Source of the DNA: BS750m-G62 sp964577175
GTDB taxonomy: Bacteria > Planctomycetota > Phycisphaerae > FEN-1346
Length of the DNA stretch: 31,449 bases
Reading direction: 5' to 3'
Assembly (NCBI GenBank): GCA_964577175.1
Contig: CAZNYC010000037.1
Location: forward strand, 1 to 31,449
Under the pieces are notes generated by a model, which made no database searches, was not told the DNA's origin, and saw only the letters and a list, made by a program, of their open reading frames with translations. Each line of letters begins with the position of its first letter. Position 1 is the stretch's first letter. Below, piece by piece: positions 14,522 to 23,400 of this stretch. A program made the position numbers and the translations under genes.

Positions 14522-17500
14522 ATGATGCATCACGCCCAACAATCGCGCACCTTGCGCGGTGAGTCTCCGCACGCACCGCGCCCGAATCGTGGGTGTCCCG
14601 CTTGCGCGGCGCCTGCGGAGACCCGCCGCGCACGAGGCCGCCTTGTCGCGCTGGCCGTCCTGGCGGCCGGGCTGGTCGTGGCCTCCGGGCCACGCGAGGC
14701 CCTCGCCGGCGCGACGGACGACGCCGAGGCCATCCTGAAGGCCACCGGCGTCCGCGGCGGCCTGGTCGTCCACCTGGCCACCGGCAACGACGCCCCGGCA
14801 GACCTGACGGCGGCGCTCGCCGACCGCGAGGGCGTCCTGGTCCACGGCCTGTATGCCGACGGTGAAGCCGTCGAGCGGGCCCGCGAGGCCTGGCGCGCGG
14901 GCGGCCGCTACGGCAACAAGGTCAGCGTGGCCCGTCTTCGCGGCGGCCGGCTGCCGTACGCCGACGGCACCGTCCGCCTGCTCGTCGCCGACGCCCTCGG
15001 CCCCGTGGCGAAGGCGGAAGTCATGCGGGTCCTCTGTCCCGGCGGCATCGCGTATGTCGGCGGGAAGAAGACCGTCAAGCCCGTGCCGGACGAAATCGAC
15101 GAGTGGACCCACGCCCTGTACGATCCGACGAACAACGCGGTCTCCCGCGACACGGTCGTCGCACCGGCGCACCACATCCAGTGGGTGGGCGATCCCGAGT
15201 GGGCCCGCAGCCACGACCACCTCTCCAGTTGCAGCGCGGTCGTGACGAGCCACGGGCGGACGTTCGCCATCGTCGACGAGGGTCCCGCGGCGGCGGTCGC
15301 GCTGCCGGCGAAGTGGCGGCTCGTGGCACGCGACGCCTACAGCGGCGTCGTCCTCTGGAAACGCGTCGTCGACCCGTGGGAAGGGCACCTCAGGGGCTTT
15401 CGCACCGGACCCGCCGCCATCATGCGCCGCCTCGTCGCCGTCGGCGACACCGTGTACGCCACGCTCGGCTACGGCAAGCCGGTGACGGCCCTCGACGCCG
15501 CCACCGGCGAGACCGTCCGCACGTACGAGCAGACGGACGACGCGCTGGAGATCGTTTGCGACGAAGGCGTCCTGTACCTGGTGCTCGGGCCGGGCCTCAG
15601 TCACGGGGCGGCCAGGACCGAACACGAGATCGGCGGCCGGGCCGAGTACGAGTCCCCGGACGGCAAGCGGCTGATGGCCGTGGAGACCGACTCCGGCAAG
15701 GCCCTCTGGACGAAGGACGACGCTGCCACCAGCCACCTCATGCCGACGGCCGTGGCAGTGGACGGCGGGCGGGTGTACTTCCAGAACGAGAAGCACCTCG
15801 TCTGCCTCGACGCCGCCACCGGCAAGGAGGTATGGCGCGCCGACCGGCCCGTGACGACGAGCCGGTGGGCGTGGACCGCCCCGACGCTCGTGGTCCACGA
15901 CGGGGTGGTCCTGTCGGCCGACCGCGACGCGGGGTCGAAGGTGACGCAGAAACCGCCGGAGGCAGGCCAGGTCCTGTGGGTCGTCTACAGCCGGGGCGGC
16001 GAAGCGCCGCCGGGCAAACTTATCGCCTTCTCGGCCGAGGACGGCAAGCGGCTGTGGGAGTCCGAGGCGCAGGAGGCCTACAACGCCCCGCCGGACGTCC
16101 TCGTCGCCGACGGTCTCGTCTGGACCGGCAACCTCGTCTTCAGCCGCCAGCCCGGCATCACGCAGGGACTCGACCCGCGCACCGGCGAGGTCCGGCGCGA
16201 GCGGCCGAAAGACCAGGAGCACTTCACCGTCGGCTTCAGCCACCACCGCTGCCACCGTAATAAGGCGACGCCCCGGTTCCTCGTGCTCGGCCGGTCGGGC
16301 GTGGAGTGGATCGACGTCAAGACCGGCCGCGGCCTGGCCGACCACTGGGTCCGCGGGGCGTGCCAGTACGGCGTGATGCCCGCCAACGGGCTGCTGTATG
16401 CTCCCCAGCACTCGTGCGCGTGTTACATCGAGGCGAAACTGCACGGCTTTCTCGCCCTGGCGCCGGCGTCGGCGTCGCGGCGGCTGCCTGAGACGATCCC
16501 GGCCGAGGGGCGGCGCGAGAAGGGGCCGGCGTACGGCGCGGAGATCTCAGATTCCGGATTTGAGATTTCAGAGGCCGATTGGCCCACCTACCGCCACGAC
16601 GCCGCCCGCAGCGGCCGGGCCTCCACGACGGTCCCCACAGACCTCGCCCCGGCGTGGCAGGCGGACCTCGGCGGCGAGGTGACCAGCCCCGTCGTGGCCG
16701 GCGGCCGGGTGTTTCTTGCCCGCAAAGAGACCCACACCCTCCACGCCCTGGACGCCGAAACCGGCGAGGTCGCCTGGAGCCGGACGCTGGGCGGGCGGAT
16801 CGATTCCCCCCCCACCGTCTATGAGGGCACATGCCTCGTCGGTTGCCGCGACGGCACCGTCCACTGCCTGCGGGCGGCCGACGGCGAGACCGTCTGGCGG
16901 TTCCGGGCCGCACCGCGCGACGACCGCATCGTGGCCTACGGCATGCTCGAGTCGGTCTGGCCCGTCCAGGGCAGCATCCTCGTCCGCGACGGGTCGGCGT
17001 ACTTCGCGGCCGGCCGGTCCTCTTACATCGACGGCGGGATCATGCTCTACAAACTCGACCCGGCCACGGGCGAGGTCCAGGCCGAACGCCGCCTCTGGGA
17101 CCGCGACCCCCAGAGCGGCGAGGAACCCCAGAAGCCGGTCCGCGGCGTGTACATGCCCGGCGCCCTGCCGGACGTCCTCTCCTCCGACGGCGAGAGCATC
17201 TACATGCGCCATCACCGCTTCGATGCCGACCTCCAGCCCCAGGACCCGAACGTGCCGCACCTCTTCGCCCCCGCCGGGTTCCTCGACGGCTCCTGGTGGC
17301 ACCGGACGTACTGGATGTACGGCACCAAGATGCAGGTGGGGTGGGGCGGCTGGAAGAACGCCGGTTTCCAGAATCCCGCCGGCCGCATCATCGCCGTCGG
17401 CGACGACACGGTCTACGCGTTCGGCCGGCTGAACCAGTACGGCACGCACGGCACGCACCCGGGCCTGGCGCCGAAGATGCACCCGTGGGGCGGCCAGCCG

Positions 17501-17881
17501 AAGGGAGAGCCCCACTACGTCCTTTTCTCAAGCAGCAAGCAGCCGGAGGTCGTCCAGGAGAAGGAAGGCAAACGCACCCGGCGCCGCATCCAGCCCGGAT
17601 GGCGGGCCTCGCCGGACCTGTGGGTCCGCGGGATGGTGCTGGCGGGCGAGGCGCTGCTGCTGGCCGGACCGCCCAGCCCGTTCGACGGCGGGACGGCCGA
17701 CGCCGAACCGTTCGCCGCCGACAAGGGCGGGCGCCTGCGCATCGTCTCGGCGAAAGAAGGCCGGCCGCTGGCGTCGGCGGGGCTGAGCGCCCCGCCCGTC
17801 TGGGACGGCCTGGTGGCGGCCCGCGGGCGGCTGTACGTCGCGACGACGGACGGCAAGGTGACGTGTCTGAAGGGGAAGTAA
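14522..17881 (+). CDS. Secreted PQQ-like beta-propeller protein with degenerate methyltransferase-like N-terminus
   Basis: 1119 residues, a paralogue of the gene just upstream. The start at 14522 (MMHHAQQ) follows GGAAGG six bases away; an ATG at 14507 in the same frame is less well placed. Residues about 10-38 come from two family A palindromes, pushing the signal core (LVALAVLAAGLVVAS, 41-55) inwards. The methyltransferase-like region keeps the framework (ILKATGVRGG, RVLCPGGIAYVGG), but the motif I loop reads HLATGNDAPAD instead of HLGCGDGRV, so SAM binding is doubtful. Propeller blades (LDAATGETVRTYE, LDAATGKEVWRAD), HHRCHRNKAT and HSCACYIEAKLHGF follow. A short family E remnant (EISDSGFEISE) then precedes ADWPTYRHDAARSG and the second propeller block. 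Unlike its neighbour it has no LamG domain. The gene is probably the second of a two-gene operon. The role is unknown; a periplasmic or surface location is likely. Confidence 0.9.
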   Translation: MMHHAQQSRTLRGESPHAPRPNRGCPACAAPAETRRARGRLVALAVLAAGLVVASGPREALAGATDDAEAILKATGVRGGLVVHLATGNDAPADLTAALADREGVLVHGLYADGEAVERAREAWRAGGRYGNKVSVARLRGGRLPYADGTVRLLVADALGPVAKAEVMRVLCPGGIAYVGGKKTVKPVPDEIDEWTHALYDPTNNAVSRDTVVAPAHHIQWVGDPEWARSHDHLSSCSAVVTSHGRTFAIVDEGPAAAVALPAKWRLVARDAYSGVVLWKRVVDPWEGHLRGFRTGPAAIMRRLVAVGDTVYATLGYGKPVTALDAATGETVRTYEQTDDALEIVCDEGVLYLVLGPGLSHGAARTEHEIGGRAEYESPDGKRLMAVETDSGKALWTKDDAATSHLMPTAVAVDGGRVYFQNEKHLVCLDAATGKEVWRADRPVTTSRWAWTAPTLVVHDGVVLSADRDAGSKVTQKPPEAGQVLWVVYSRGGEAPPGKLIAFSAEDGKRLWESEAQEAYNAPPDVLVADGLVWTGNLVFSRQPGITQGLDPRTGEVRRERPKDQEHFTVGFSHHRCHRNKATPRFLVLGRSGVEWIDVKTGRGLADHWVRGACQYGVMPANGLLYAPQHSCACYIEAKLHGFLALAPASASRRLPETIPAEGRREKGPAYGAEISDSGFEISEADWPTYRHDAARSGRASTTVPTDLAPAWQADLGGEVTSPVVAGGRVFLARKETHTLHALDAETGEVAWSRTLGGRIDSPPTVYEGTCLVGCRDGTVHCLRAADGETVWRFRAAPRDDRIVAYGMLESVWPVQGSILVRDGSAYFAAGRSSYIDGGIMLYKLDPATGEVQAERRLWDRDPQSGEEPQKPVRGVYMPGALPDVLSSDGESIYMRHHRFDADLQPQDPNVPHLFAPAGFLDGSWWHRTYWMYGTKMQVGWGGWKNAGFQNPAGRIIAVGDDTVYAFGRLNQYGTHGTHPGLAPKMHPWGGQPKGEPHYVLFSSSKQPEVVQEKEGKRTRRRIQPGWRASPDLWVRGMVLAGEALLLAGPPSPFDGGTADAEPFAADKGGRLRIVSAKEGRPLASAGLSAPPVWDGLVAARGRLYVATTDGKVTCLKGK
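14554..14631. repeat. Two family A palindromes in frame in the leader of the second propeller gene
   Basis: GCGCGGTGAGT (14554-14564) faces ACGCACCGCGC (14571-14581), and GCGCGGC (14604-14610) faces GCCGCGC at the end of 14604-14631. Both have decayed more than the intergenic copies, as expected if coding constraints now act on them. Confidence 0.78.
16541..16572. repeat. Decayed family E palindrome inside the second propeller gene
   Basis: GAGATCTCAGATTCCGGATT followed by TGAGATTTCAGA. It corresponds to the right part of the perfect palindrome at 12431-12468 and stands at the same point of the protein, just before the DWPTYR motif. Confidence 0.7.
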
Positions 17882-17902
17882 ACCCCTCGCCCTTCCCTCG
17901 GT

Positions 17903-17952
17903 GGAAGAGGGGGGCTCGTGCTTCGCTGCGAAGCACGAGCCGCCCCTCTTCC
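17903..17952. terminator. Long hairpin between convergent genes, possible bidirectional terminator
   Basis: GGAAGAGGGGGGCTCGTGC with TTCG (17903-17925) pairs with CGAAGCACGAGCC and CCCCTCTTCC (17929-17952). The stem of more than 20 bp has a small bulge and the loop CTG. It starts 22 bp after the stop of the second propeller gene and ends about 80 bp from the stop of the glycosidase on the other strand. There is no U-tract, so it may be only a repeat: CTTCGCTGCGAAGCACGAG also occurs inside the first propeller gene. Confidence 0.5.
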
Positions 17953-18034
17953 GCCAGGGCAGAGAGGGTGTTGAAACGGCCACGGCAGAACGGGGGTGAC
18001 CGGCCGCTCCCGCGAGCCGGCTCGAACGGCTCGT

Positions 18035-20908
18035 TCAATCCACCAGCCCCCGCACCTGCTCCAGCGTCACCGTATGCTTCGGCGCGAAGGCCTCCGACGC
18101 CGCGTACCGCAGCAGGCTGTGCCGCATCTGACGGGCCACGGGCCGCGTCTCCAGATCCGACTCGAGGTCGATCGAGGTCACCAGCAGCCGCCCCTCGCCC
18201 ACCTTCGCCTCGAACACCAGGCCCAGCCGCTTCGGCTCGAACCAGTCGGGCACGACCTGGACGATGGGCCTGAGGTCCGGCGGCATGGCGTCCAGGACCA
18301 TCGCCTCGGCGCGATGGATGAGGTCCCACCACTGCCAGGTGGTGTGCGACTCGGTCGGGAACGCCGCCAGCGCCGGGTGCGTCGGGTCGCACAGCAGGCC
18401 CAGGGTGTGCGGCGCCTGGCCGCCCGTCCAGGCGGTGTTCCAGAAGATGGGCGTGAACCCCAGGGCCACGTCCGTCTTCACGCGCTCCGGCGGCAGCAGG
18501 AGGACGACCCGCCCGCCCCCGGCGAGGCCCTCGGCCGCGGCGTCCACGTTGCCGGCGAGCGTCACGCCGGCCGGCGGGGCCGTATCGACCGCTGCGGGGT
18601 AGACCCAGATATTCCAATCATTCTCCGCCTCCATCCCGTCGATGCCGACGACGAATCGCAGCCGCTGCGCCCGCGTGAACCCCCCGAGCCGCAGCAGGCA
18701 GTACGCGAGGTGCTGGACCGCGCCGGGCGGCACCTCGCGCGCGTCGAACGTGCCGGAGGCGATGGCGTTGCCGGATTCCGCCACCAGGCGCCATCGCAGC
18801 GCGGCGTCGACGGCCTCGGGCCCGTAATGGGCCACGTAGAGGTGCGGGCGGAACCAGTCCTCGCCCGCCGTGTACACCCGCTTGTCCATTTTGACGAGCG
18901 GCACCGTCGGGCCGCAGAACCGCCGGTACGACTCCGGCGTCATGTACGGCTTGGGGTCCCAGAACGGGTCGAGCACGCCCACCGGGGCCGTCCCCTGCCC
19001 GGGGAAGTCGTGCAGGCCGAGCAACTGGAACCCGCCGAAGCCGGCCGTCCTGAGCGCCGACTCCACCTCCTCCTTGTAGCAGAGCATCTGGAGCCGGCCG
19101 GAGGCCATCAGGAAGTCGCGGGCCTGGTCGCCCATGTGGGCGGCCTCCAGAAACTCGCGGAAGATCTCGAGGTTCCGCGGCTTCAACACACCCGCATATT
19201 TCTCGATCTCCTTAAAGTTCGGGTACGCGCACCACTGGCCGATCTCGTGGCCGATGACGGGCACCTCGTGCCGGCCGACGACGTCGGCGTAGTCGGTCTG
19301 CGTCTCGGGCGGGCGGGCGTTCAGGCGGTCCTTCAGGCCCTCGCCCCACTGATGGATGCGCGGGGCGGGCGTCACGTGGAACTGGTTTTCGGGAATCGCC
19401 GGCCACCCGGACCCGCCCGTGTACAGCCGCCGCGGGTCCGTCTCCTTGCAGTGCGTGACCCACGGGCCGAGGAAGGCCGCCCCGCGTCCCGGACCGCCCG
19501 GCTCGTTGCCGCAGGCCATCAGCACCAGCGACGGATGGTTGCCGTAGGCCCGCCGGATGCGGTCGGTCTCGGCATCAATGTACTTATCGACGGGTTTACC
19601 CTGGCCGACGGCGGTCCAGAACGGCCCCTCGGCCTGGAGATAGAAGCCGAGTTCGTCCGCCGCGACGAACGCCGCCTCCGGCGGGCACCACGAATGGAAC
19701 CGCATGTGGTTCAGCCCGCACGCCTGGCACCGGCGGATGATCCGCTTCCAGGCCTCCACGTCCGTCGGCGGGTAACCCGTCTTCGGGAAGATGCAGCACT
19801 CCAGCGTGCCGCGCAGCAGCAGCGGCCGCCCGTTCAGCACCAACTGCGTGCCGCGCGTCGCGATCTCCCGCAGGCCGAAGACCACCTCGCGCCGGTCGAT
19901 GCCCGCGTCGCCGGCGTCCAGCGTGACGGCGAGGCGGTAAAGGGCCGGGTGGAACTCGTCCCAGGCCTGGGCCTCCGCCCCGAGGGGATAGAGGAGTTTG
20001 ACCGGCGTCCGGTCGTCGGCGCTGCGGGCGACGGTCTCGCTTTTCGCCGCCGGGTCGTGGGCCGCCGGCGTGTTCGTCGCGACGGCGTCCAGGCGCACGG
20101 TGTCGCGGCCCGCCGTGCCCGTCGCGTTGCCGAGGACCATCTCGACCCGCACCTGCCGCGCCGCCACGTCCGGGTACACCTGCAGGTCCTCGATCCAGAC
20201 GGTCGGCGTGGCGCGGAGTTCGGTCCGCCCGACGATGCCGTTCCAGTTCGACTGCGTGTGGTCCGTGACGCTGTGGGCGTTCGCGCCCACGCTGACGTGC
20301 ATGCGGTTGTCGACACGGATCGTCAGGCGGTGCGCGCCCGGCGCCAGGTGCGCCGTCAGGTCGTATTCGTGCGGCACGGAGAGGGAGTCGCGCGAGCCGG
20401 CCTTCGTCCCGTCCACCCACACCGTCGTGGTCCAGTGGCACCGCTCCAGATGGAGTACGATGCGGCGGCCCTTCCACGCCGGCGGCACCTCGACCGTCTG
20501 CTGATACCACGCCGGGCCGACGTAATGCGTCGCGGGTTGAAGCCAGAACGGCACCTTCACGTTGCCCGGCTTGCGGTACGGGGCGTAACGGTCGGCCGTG
20601 AACCACGAGCGGTCCTTGATGCCGCCCGTCCACTTCGTCTCGGTCGAGACGTCGTAGCCGAACCCCTGTTCCTGGAGGGAGCCGGGCAGGCGGATGCGCT
20701 CCGGCAGGTCGTCCTTGAACCATTCGTCGCGGACGCCCGCGTCGTCCGGGTCGAGGCGGAACCGCCACTCGCCGGCGAGGGAGCGCACAGACCGGGCCGC
20801 CTCGTCCGTCGCGCCGGCGCCGGCCGCCGCCGGCGCGACCGACGTCATGACCAGCGCCAGCAGACCGGTGACCACAAGGGTCCCGCGTGCCATCGACGTA
20901 CGGCGCAT
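18035..20908 (-). CDS. Secreted GH2-type glycoside hydrolase
   Basis: 957 residues. The start at 20908 has AAAGGA eight bases upstream; ATG 20893 is a possible alternative. A Sec signal peptide (LVVTGLLALVMTSVAPAAAGA) is followed by the galactose-binding-like sugar domain of GH2 (LAGEWRFRLDPDD, WYQQTVEVPPAWKGRRIVLH, CHWTTTVWVDG, VPHEYDLT), then an Ig-like domain and a TIM barrel. In the barrel, the acid/base Glu is E469 in ACGNEPGG and the likely nucleophile is E555 in VIGHEIGQW, a spacing normal for clan GH-A. HMRFHSWCPPEAAFVAADE is the usual GH2 entry to the barrel. A long C-terminal region (after about 640) includes Ig-like and glutamine-amidotransferase-like segments. The enzyme should hydrolyse a beta-glycosidic bond outside the cytoplasm; the sugar is not determined. 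The neighbouring sulfatase suggests a sulfated glycan. Confidence 0.9.
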   Translation of the reverse strand: MRRTSMARGTLVVTGLLALVMTSVAPAAAGAGATDEAARSVRSLAGEWRFRLDPDDAGVRDEWFKDDLPERIRLPGSLQEQGFGYDVSTETKWTGGIKDRSWFTADRYAPYRKPGNVKVPFWLQPATHYVGPAWYQQTVEVPPAWKGRRIVLHLERCHWTTTVWVDGTKAGSRDSLSVPHEYDLTAHLAPGAHRLTIRVDNRMHVSVGANAHSVTDHTQSNWNGIVGRTELRATPTVWIEDLQVYPDVAARQVRVEMVLGNATGTAGRDTVRLDAVATNTPAAHDPAAKSETVARSADDRTPVKLLYPLGAEAQAWDEFHPALYRLAVTLDAGDAGIDRREVVFGLREIATRGTQLVLNGRPLLLRGTLECCIFPKTGYPPTDVEAWKRIIRRCQACGLNHMRFHSWCPPEAAFVAADELGFYLQAEGPFWTAVGQGKPVDKYIDAETDRIRRAYGNHPSLVLMACGNEPGGPGRGAAFLGPWVTHCKETDPRRLYTGGSGWPAIPENQFHVTPAPRIHQWGEGLKDRLNARPPETQTDYADVVGRHEVPVIGHEIGQWCAYPNFKEIEKYAGVLKPRNLEIFREFLEAAHMGDQARDFLMASGRLQMLCYKEEVESALRTAGFGGFQLLGLHDFPGQGTAPVGVLDPFWDPKPYMTPESYRRFCGPTVPLVKMDKRVYTAGEDWFRPHLYVAHYGPEAVDAALRWRLVAESGNAIASGTFDAREVPPGAVQHLAYCLLRLGGFTRAQRLRFVVGIDGMEAENDWNIWVYPAAVDTAPPAGVTLAGNVDAAAEGLAGGGRVVLLLPPERVKTDVALGFTPIFWNTAWTGGQAPHTLGLLCDPTHPALAAFPTESHTTWQWWDLIHRAEAMVLDAMPPDLRPIVQVVPDWFEPKRLGLVFEAKVGEGRLLVTSIDLESDLETRPVARQMRHSLLRYAASEAFAPKHTVTLEQVRGLVD

Positions 20909-20980
20909 CGTGTCGTCCTTTCATCGCCGCGCCCACTGTGTGGCCCGGCCGGGAGGAGGCACCTGCGTCATTCTACGGCG

Positions 20981-21008
20981 GCGCGGCGGGTCTCCGTACC
21001 CGCCGCGC
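20981..21008. repeat. Family A palindrome
   Basis: GCGCGGCGGGT (20981-20991) and ACCCGCCGCGC (20998-21008) form a perfect 11-bp stem with the loop CTCCGT. The same 28 bases occur at 30295-30322 inside the glycosyltransferase gene. Confidence 0.9.
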
Positions 21009-21023
21009 GGCAATCGGTTTCTT

Positions 21024-21093
21024 GTGTGGCCCGGTTGGCTTGTCCAACCGGGTGGGCCCGCCCTCCCGGCCGGCCAAGCAGGCCGGGCCACAC
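21024..21093. repeat. Inverted pair of family B hairpins
   Basis: TGTGGCCCGGTTGGCTTGTC with CAACCGGG, then CCCGGCCGGCCAAGCAGGCC with GGGCCACA. It is a diverged copy of the unit repeated at 5433-5526. The outer ends TGTGGCCC and GGGCCACA are themselves complementary. Confidence 0.85.
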
Positions 21094-21115
21094 GCCACCC
21101 GCAGAATGGCCTCCG

Positions 21116-22615
21116 TCACCGTCGCGGCTTTCCCGGCTCGTACCGCGGATTCGGGGCCGGCATGCGGGCGCCGGTCGCCTCCCGCCACGCCACGAGTTTC
21201 GCGTGGAGGTCCTTCGCGCGGTCCGGGTGCGCGTCGGCGAGGTCCCGTGTCTCGCCGGGGTCGTCCCGCAGATTGAAGAGTTCGAGCCGGCCGTCCTCGT
21301 ACCACTCGATGAGTTTCCACGGCCCGTCGCGGACGGCCCCGCCGGGCGCCCCGCCTTGGTTCCCGTAATGCGGATAATGCCAGAACAGGGGCCCGCGGTC
21401 CATCGGCCGGCCTTCGAGCAGCGGCCGGAGGCTGACGCCGTCGGTGTGCTGCGCCGGCCGCGCGGGCAGGCCCGCCAGGTCGAGCATCGTCGGATAGAAA
21501 TCCGTGCTCGTCACGGGCTCCGTGCACACGCTGCCGGGCGGCGTGAGGCCGGGGCCACGGACGAGCATCGGCTCGCGGATGCCGCCCTCGTACAGCCACC
21601 CCTTCCCGCCCCGAAGGGGGACGTTGGCGGTCGGGTGCCCCTCGCTGGTCGCCAGCCCGCCGTTGTCCGACATGAAGAAGACGACCGTCTCGTCCGCCAG
21701 GCCGAGGCGCTCGAGCCGCTCGAGCACGATGCCGACGGCCGTATCCATCGCCTCGACCATCCCGGCGTAGACGGCGTGGTTCTGGATAAGGCGGACGCGG
21801 CGCTCGCCCTCCGTGCCCCACTGCGTCTCGGGGGCGTCGGCGGCCTTGGCGCGGTACTTGTCCCGCAGTGCCTTCGTTGTCATAAGGGGGGTGTGGACCG
21901 AGTAGAACGCCAGGCAGGCGAGGAACGGATCCTCCTTGTGCGTCTCGATGAAGTCGGCGGTCTCGCGCGCGAGGCGCAGCGGCAGGTGCTCGCCGGGCGG
22001 GCCGTCCTCCAGCCGCGGGTTGCCGTACGGCGAGAAGTACTTCTTGCCCCCGTACGGCCCGCCGCGCTCGATGCCGCCCTTGTTCACGTCGAAGCCCTGG
22101 TCCTCGGGCCAGAAGCCCTCCGGCCCCAGGTGCCACTTGCCCGCGAAGAACGTGGCGTAACCGGCCTCGTGGAAGGCCTCGGCCAGGGTGACCTCGTTGT
22201 GGGCCAGCCGGTCGCGATACGGGGCGGGCAGCAGCGGCGTGTTCCGCCGCCAGTTCTCCGGCTGGTTCCGGCCGGCCGGGTTGATGTAGTCGGTGACGCC
22301 GGTGCGGGTGGGGTACTTGCCGGCCATGAGGCTCGCCCGCGTGGGCGAACAGACCGGGCAGGCGGCGTAGGCGTCGGTGAACTTCATGCCGGTGGCCCGC
22401 AGGCCGTCGACGTGCGGCGTCTCGTAGAACGTGGAGCCGAAACAGCCGAGGTCCGTCCAGCCCAGGTCGTCGGCGAGGATGAAGAGGACGTTCGGCTTGC
22501 GCGTGGCCTCGGCGGCGCGGGTGCGGCAGGCGACGCCCGTGGCGGCCGCCGCCGCGCCGGCGGCGCCGGCGGCCAGGGATTTCAGGAACGTCCGGCGGGT
22601 GGATGCGTATCGCAT
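21116..22615 (-). CDS. Tat-exported formylglycine-dependent sulfatase
   Basis: 499 residues. The start at 22615 has AAGGAG about eight bases upstream. The N-terminus TRRTFLKSLAAGAAGAAAAATG is a Tat signal. The sulfatase domain begins with KPNVLFILADDLGWTDLGC, where D49 and D50 bind the metal. The active-site motif CSPTR (C89-x-P-x-R93) is the Cys type converted to formylglycine, followed by ASLMAGKYPTRTG. GKWHLG, FYSVHTPL, MSDNGG (D317, N318), GGKGWLYEGGIREP and a C-terminal ELFNLRDDPGETRDLA region complete a full-length type I sulfatase. It hydrolyses sulfate esters from sugars or polysaccharides outside the cytoplasm. No formylglycine-generating enzyme is in the window, so activation must be encoded elsewhere. 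It lies 207 bp upstream of the GH2-type gene on the same strand, with repeats in the gap; a joint role on sulfated glycans is inferred. Confidence 0.95.
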   Translation of the reverse strand: MRYASTRRTFLKSLAAGAAGAAAAATGVACRTRAAEATRKPNVLFILADDLGWTDLGCFGSTFYETPHVDGLRATGMKFTDAYAACPVCSPTRASLMAGKYPTRTGVTDYINPAGRNQPENWRRNTPLLPAPYRDRLAHNEVTLAEAFHEAGYATFFAGKWHLGPEGFWPEDQGFDVNKGGIERGGPYGGKKYFSPYGNPRLEDGPPGEHLPLRLARETADFIETHKEDPFLACLAFYSVHTPLMTTKALRDKYRAKAADAPETQWGTEGERRVRLIQNHAVYAGMVEAMDTAVGIVLERLERLGLADETVVFFMSDNGGLATSEGHPTANVPLRGGKGWLYEGGIREPMLVRGPGLTPPGSVCTEPVTSTDFYPTMLDLAGLPARPAQHTDGVSLRPLLEGRPMDRGPLFWHYPHYGNQGGAPGGAVRDGPWKLIEWYEDGRLELFNLRDDPGETRDLADAHPDRAKDLHAKLVAWREATGARMPAPNPRYEPGKPRR

Positions 22616-22740
22616 CGGGCTGCTCCTTGCACGTCAGCGCATGTGGGTGCCAGTTGCCTGGGTGGCCCCCCGATTGTCGTTCCGGCCGAGGCCCTTCAGG
22701 GCCGAGCGGAGGAATCTCGCCGTGGCCGTGACCGTTTTTG

Positions 22741-22877
22741 GACCGGGCGGCCCGCCGCGCTTCCGCCCCGTCAGGGACGGCTGTACTCTGGCCCCGGGCG
22801 CAAGCCCGGGGAAATCGAGCCGCGCGTGTTTTTGTTGTTTCCGTTCGTCGGAGCCCCGGGGGGCGACTGAGGCGAAT
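22741..22877. repeat. 137-bp exact direct repeat, copy 1
   Basis: This runs from GACCGGGCGGCCCGCC to GGGCGACTGAGGCGAAT and is identical to 23025-23161. It contains the internal palindrome GCCCCGGGCGCAAGCCCGGG and a T-rich stretch TGTTTTTGTTGTTTCCG. Confidence 0.95.
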
Positions 22878-22910
22878 AACATGTTCCCTCAGTCGCCCCT
22901 AACGGGGCTC
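22851..22910. repeat. Long hairpin at the end of 137-bp copy 1
   Basis: GAGCCCCG with GGGGCGACTGAGG (22851-22872) is complementary to CCTCAGTCGCCCC with CGGGGCTC (22887-22910), giving a stem of about 20 bp around the loop CGAATAACATGTTC. Copy 2 lacks the right arm. Confidence 0.85.
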
Positions 22911-23024
22911 TATGTGTTTTCTTGGCTCCGCAACCACGGGCTCGCGCCCGTGGCTACAGAACAGCCGTGCCTCCGGCACGGAACGACGTACGGCACGTAC
23001 GCTGCCGACCTGTTTCGCGCAGCG

Positions 23025-23161
23025 GACCGGGCGGCCCGCCGCGCTTCCGCCCCGTCAGGGACGGCTGTACTCTGGCCCCGGGCGCAAGCCCGGGGAAATC
23101 GAGCCGCGCGTGTTTTTGTTGTTTCCGTTCGTCGGAGCCCCGGGGGGCGACTGAGGCGAAT
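23025..23161. repeat. 137-bp exact direct repeat, copy 2
   Basis: An exact copy of 22741-22877, 284 bp away, in the same orientation. The sequences beyond both ends differ between the copies. Confidence 0.95.
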
Positions 23162-23268
23162 CGCCCGCGACCTCTCATCGCCCCTCCGCGCCGGCGCGCC
23201 CGGCCCGGCGCGCCGCGGAATCGCCATTATGGAGCCTCGCGCGGCCGGCCGCAAGCAGAAGAGCCGAC

Positions 23269-23400
23269 GGCGGCTTGCCCGCCAGAGCGCCCCGCCCGCC
23301 ATGTGCCACGGCCGGCCTTGCCCGGCCGTGCCGATGCGCCGGATGACCCCGATTGTCATTCCGAGCGCGCCGGGTGCCACTGGCGGTTTGCCCGCCAGTG
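23269..23400. repeat. Run of family B hairpins
   Basis: GGCGGCTTGCCCGCC near 23269-23283; GTGCCACGGCCGGCCTTGCC with CGGCCGTG at 23303-23330; GGTGCCACTGGCGGTTTGCC with CGCCAGTG at 23372-23400. All share a CTTGCC or TTTGCC loop with unrelated but paired stems. Confidence 0.8.

Noticed and set aside
17996..22870. A very long open frame (about 1600 codons) on the plus strand
   Set aside because: It runs antisense to the GH2-type and sulfatase genes, which have catalytic motifs, signal peptides and ribosome sites. Long antisense frames are common in DNA this GC-rich.
22741..23161. A transposase or integrase behind the repeats
   Set aside because: No frame in the window shows transposase, integrase or REP-type Y1 motifs, so any mobilising enzyme must be elsewhere.
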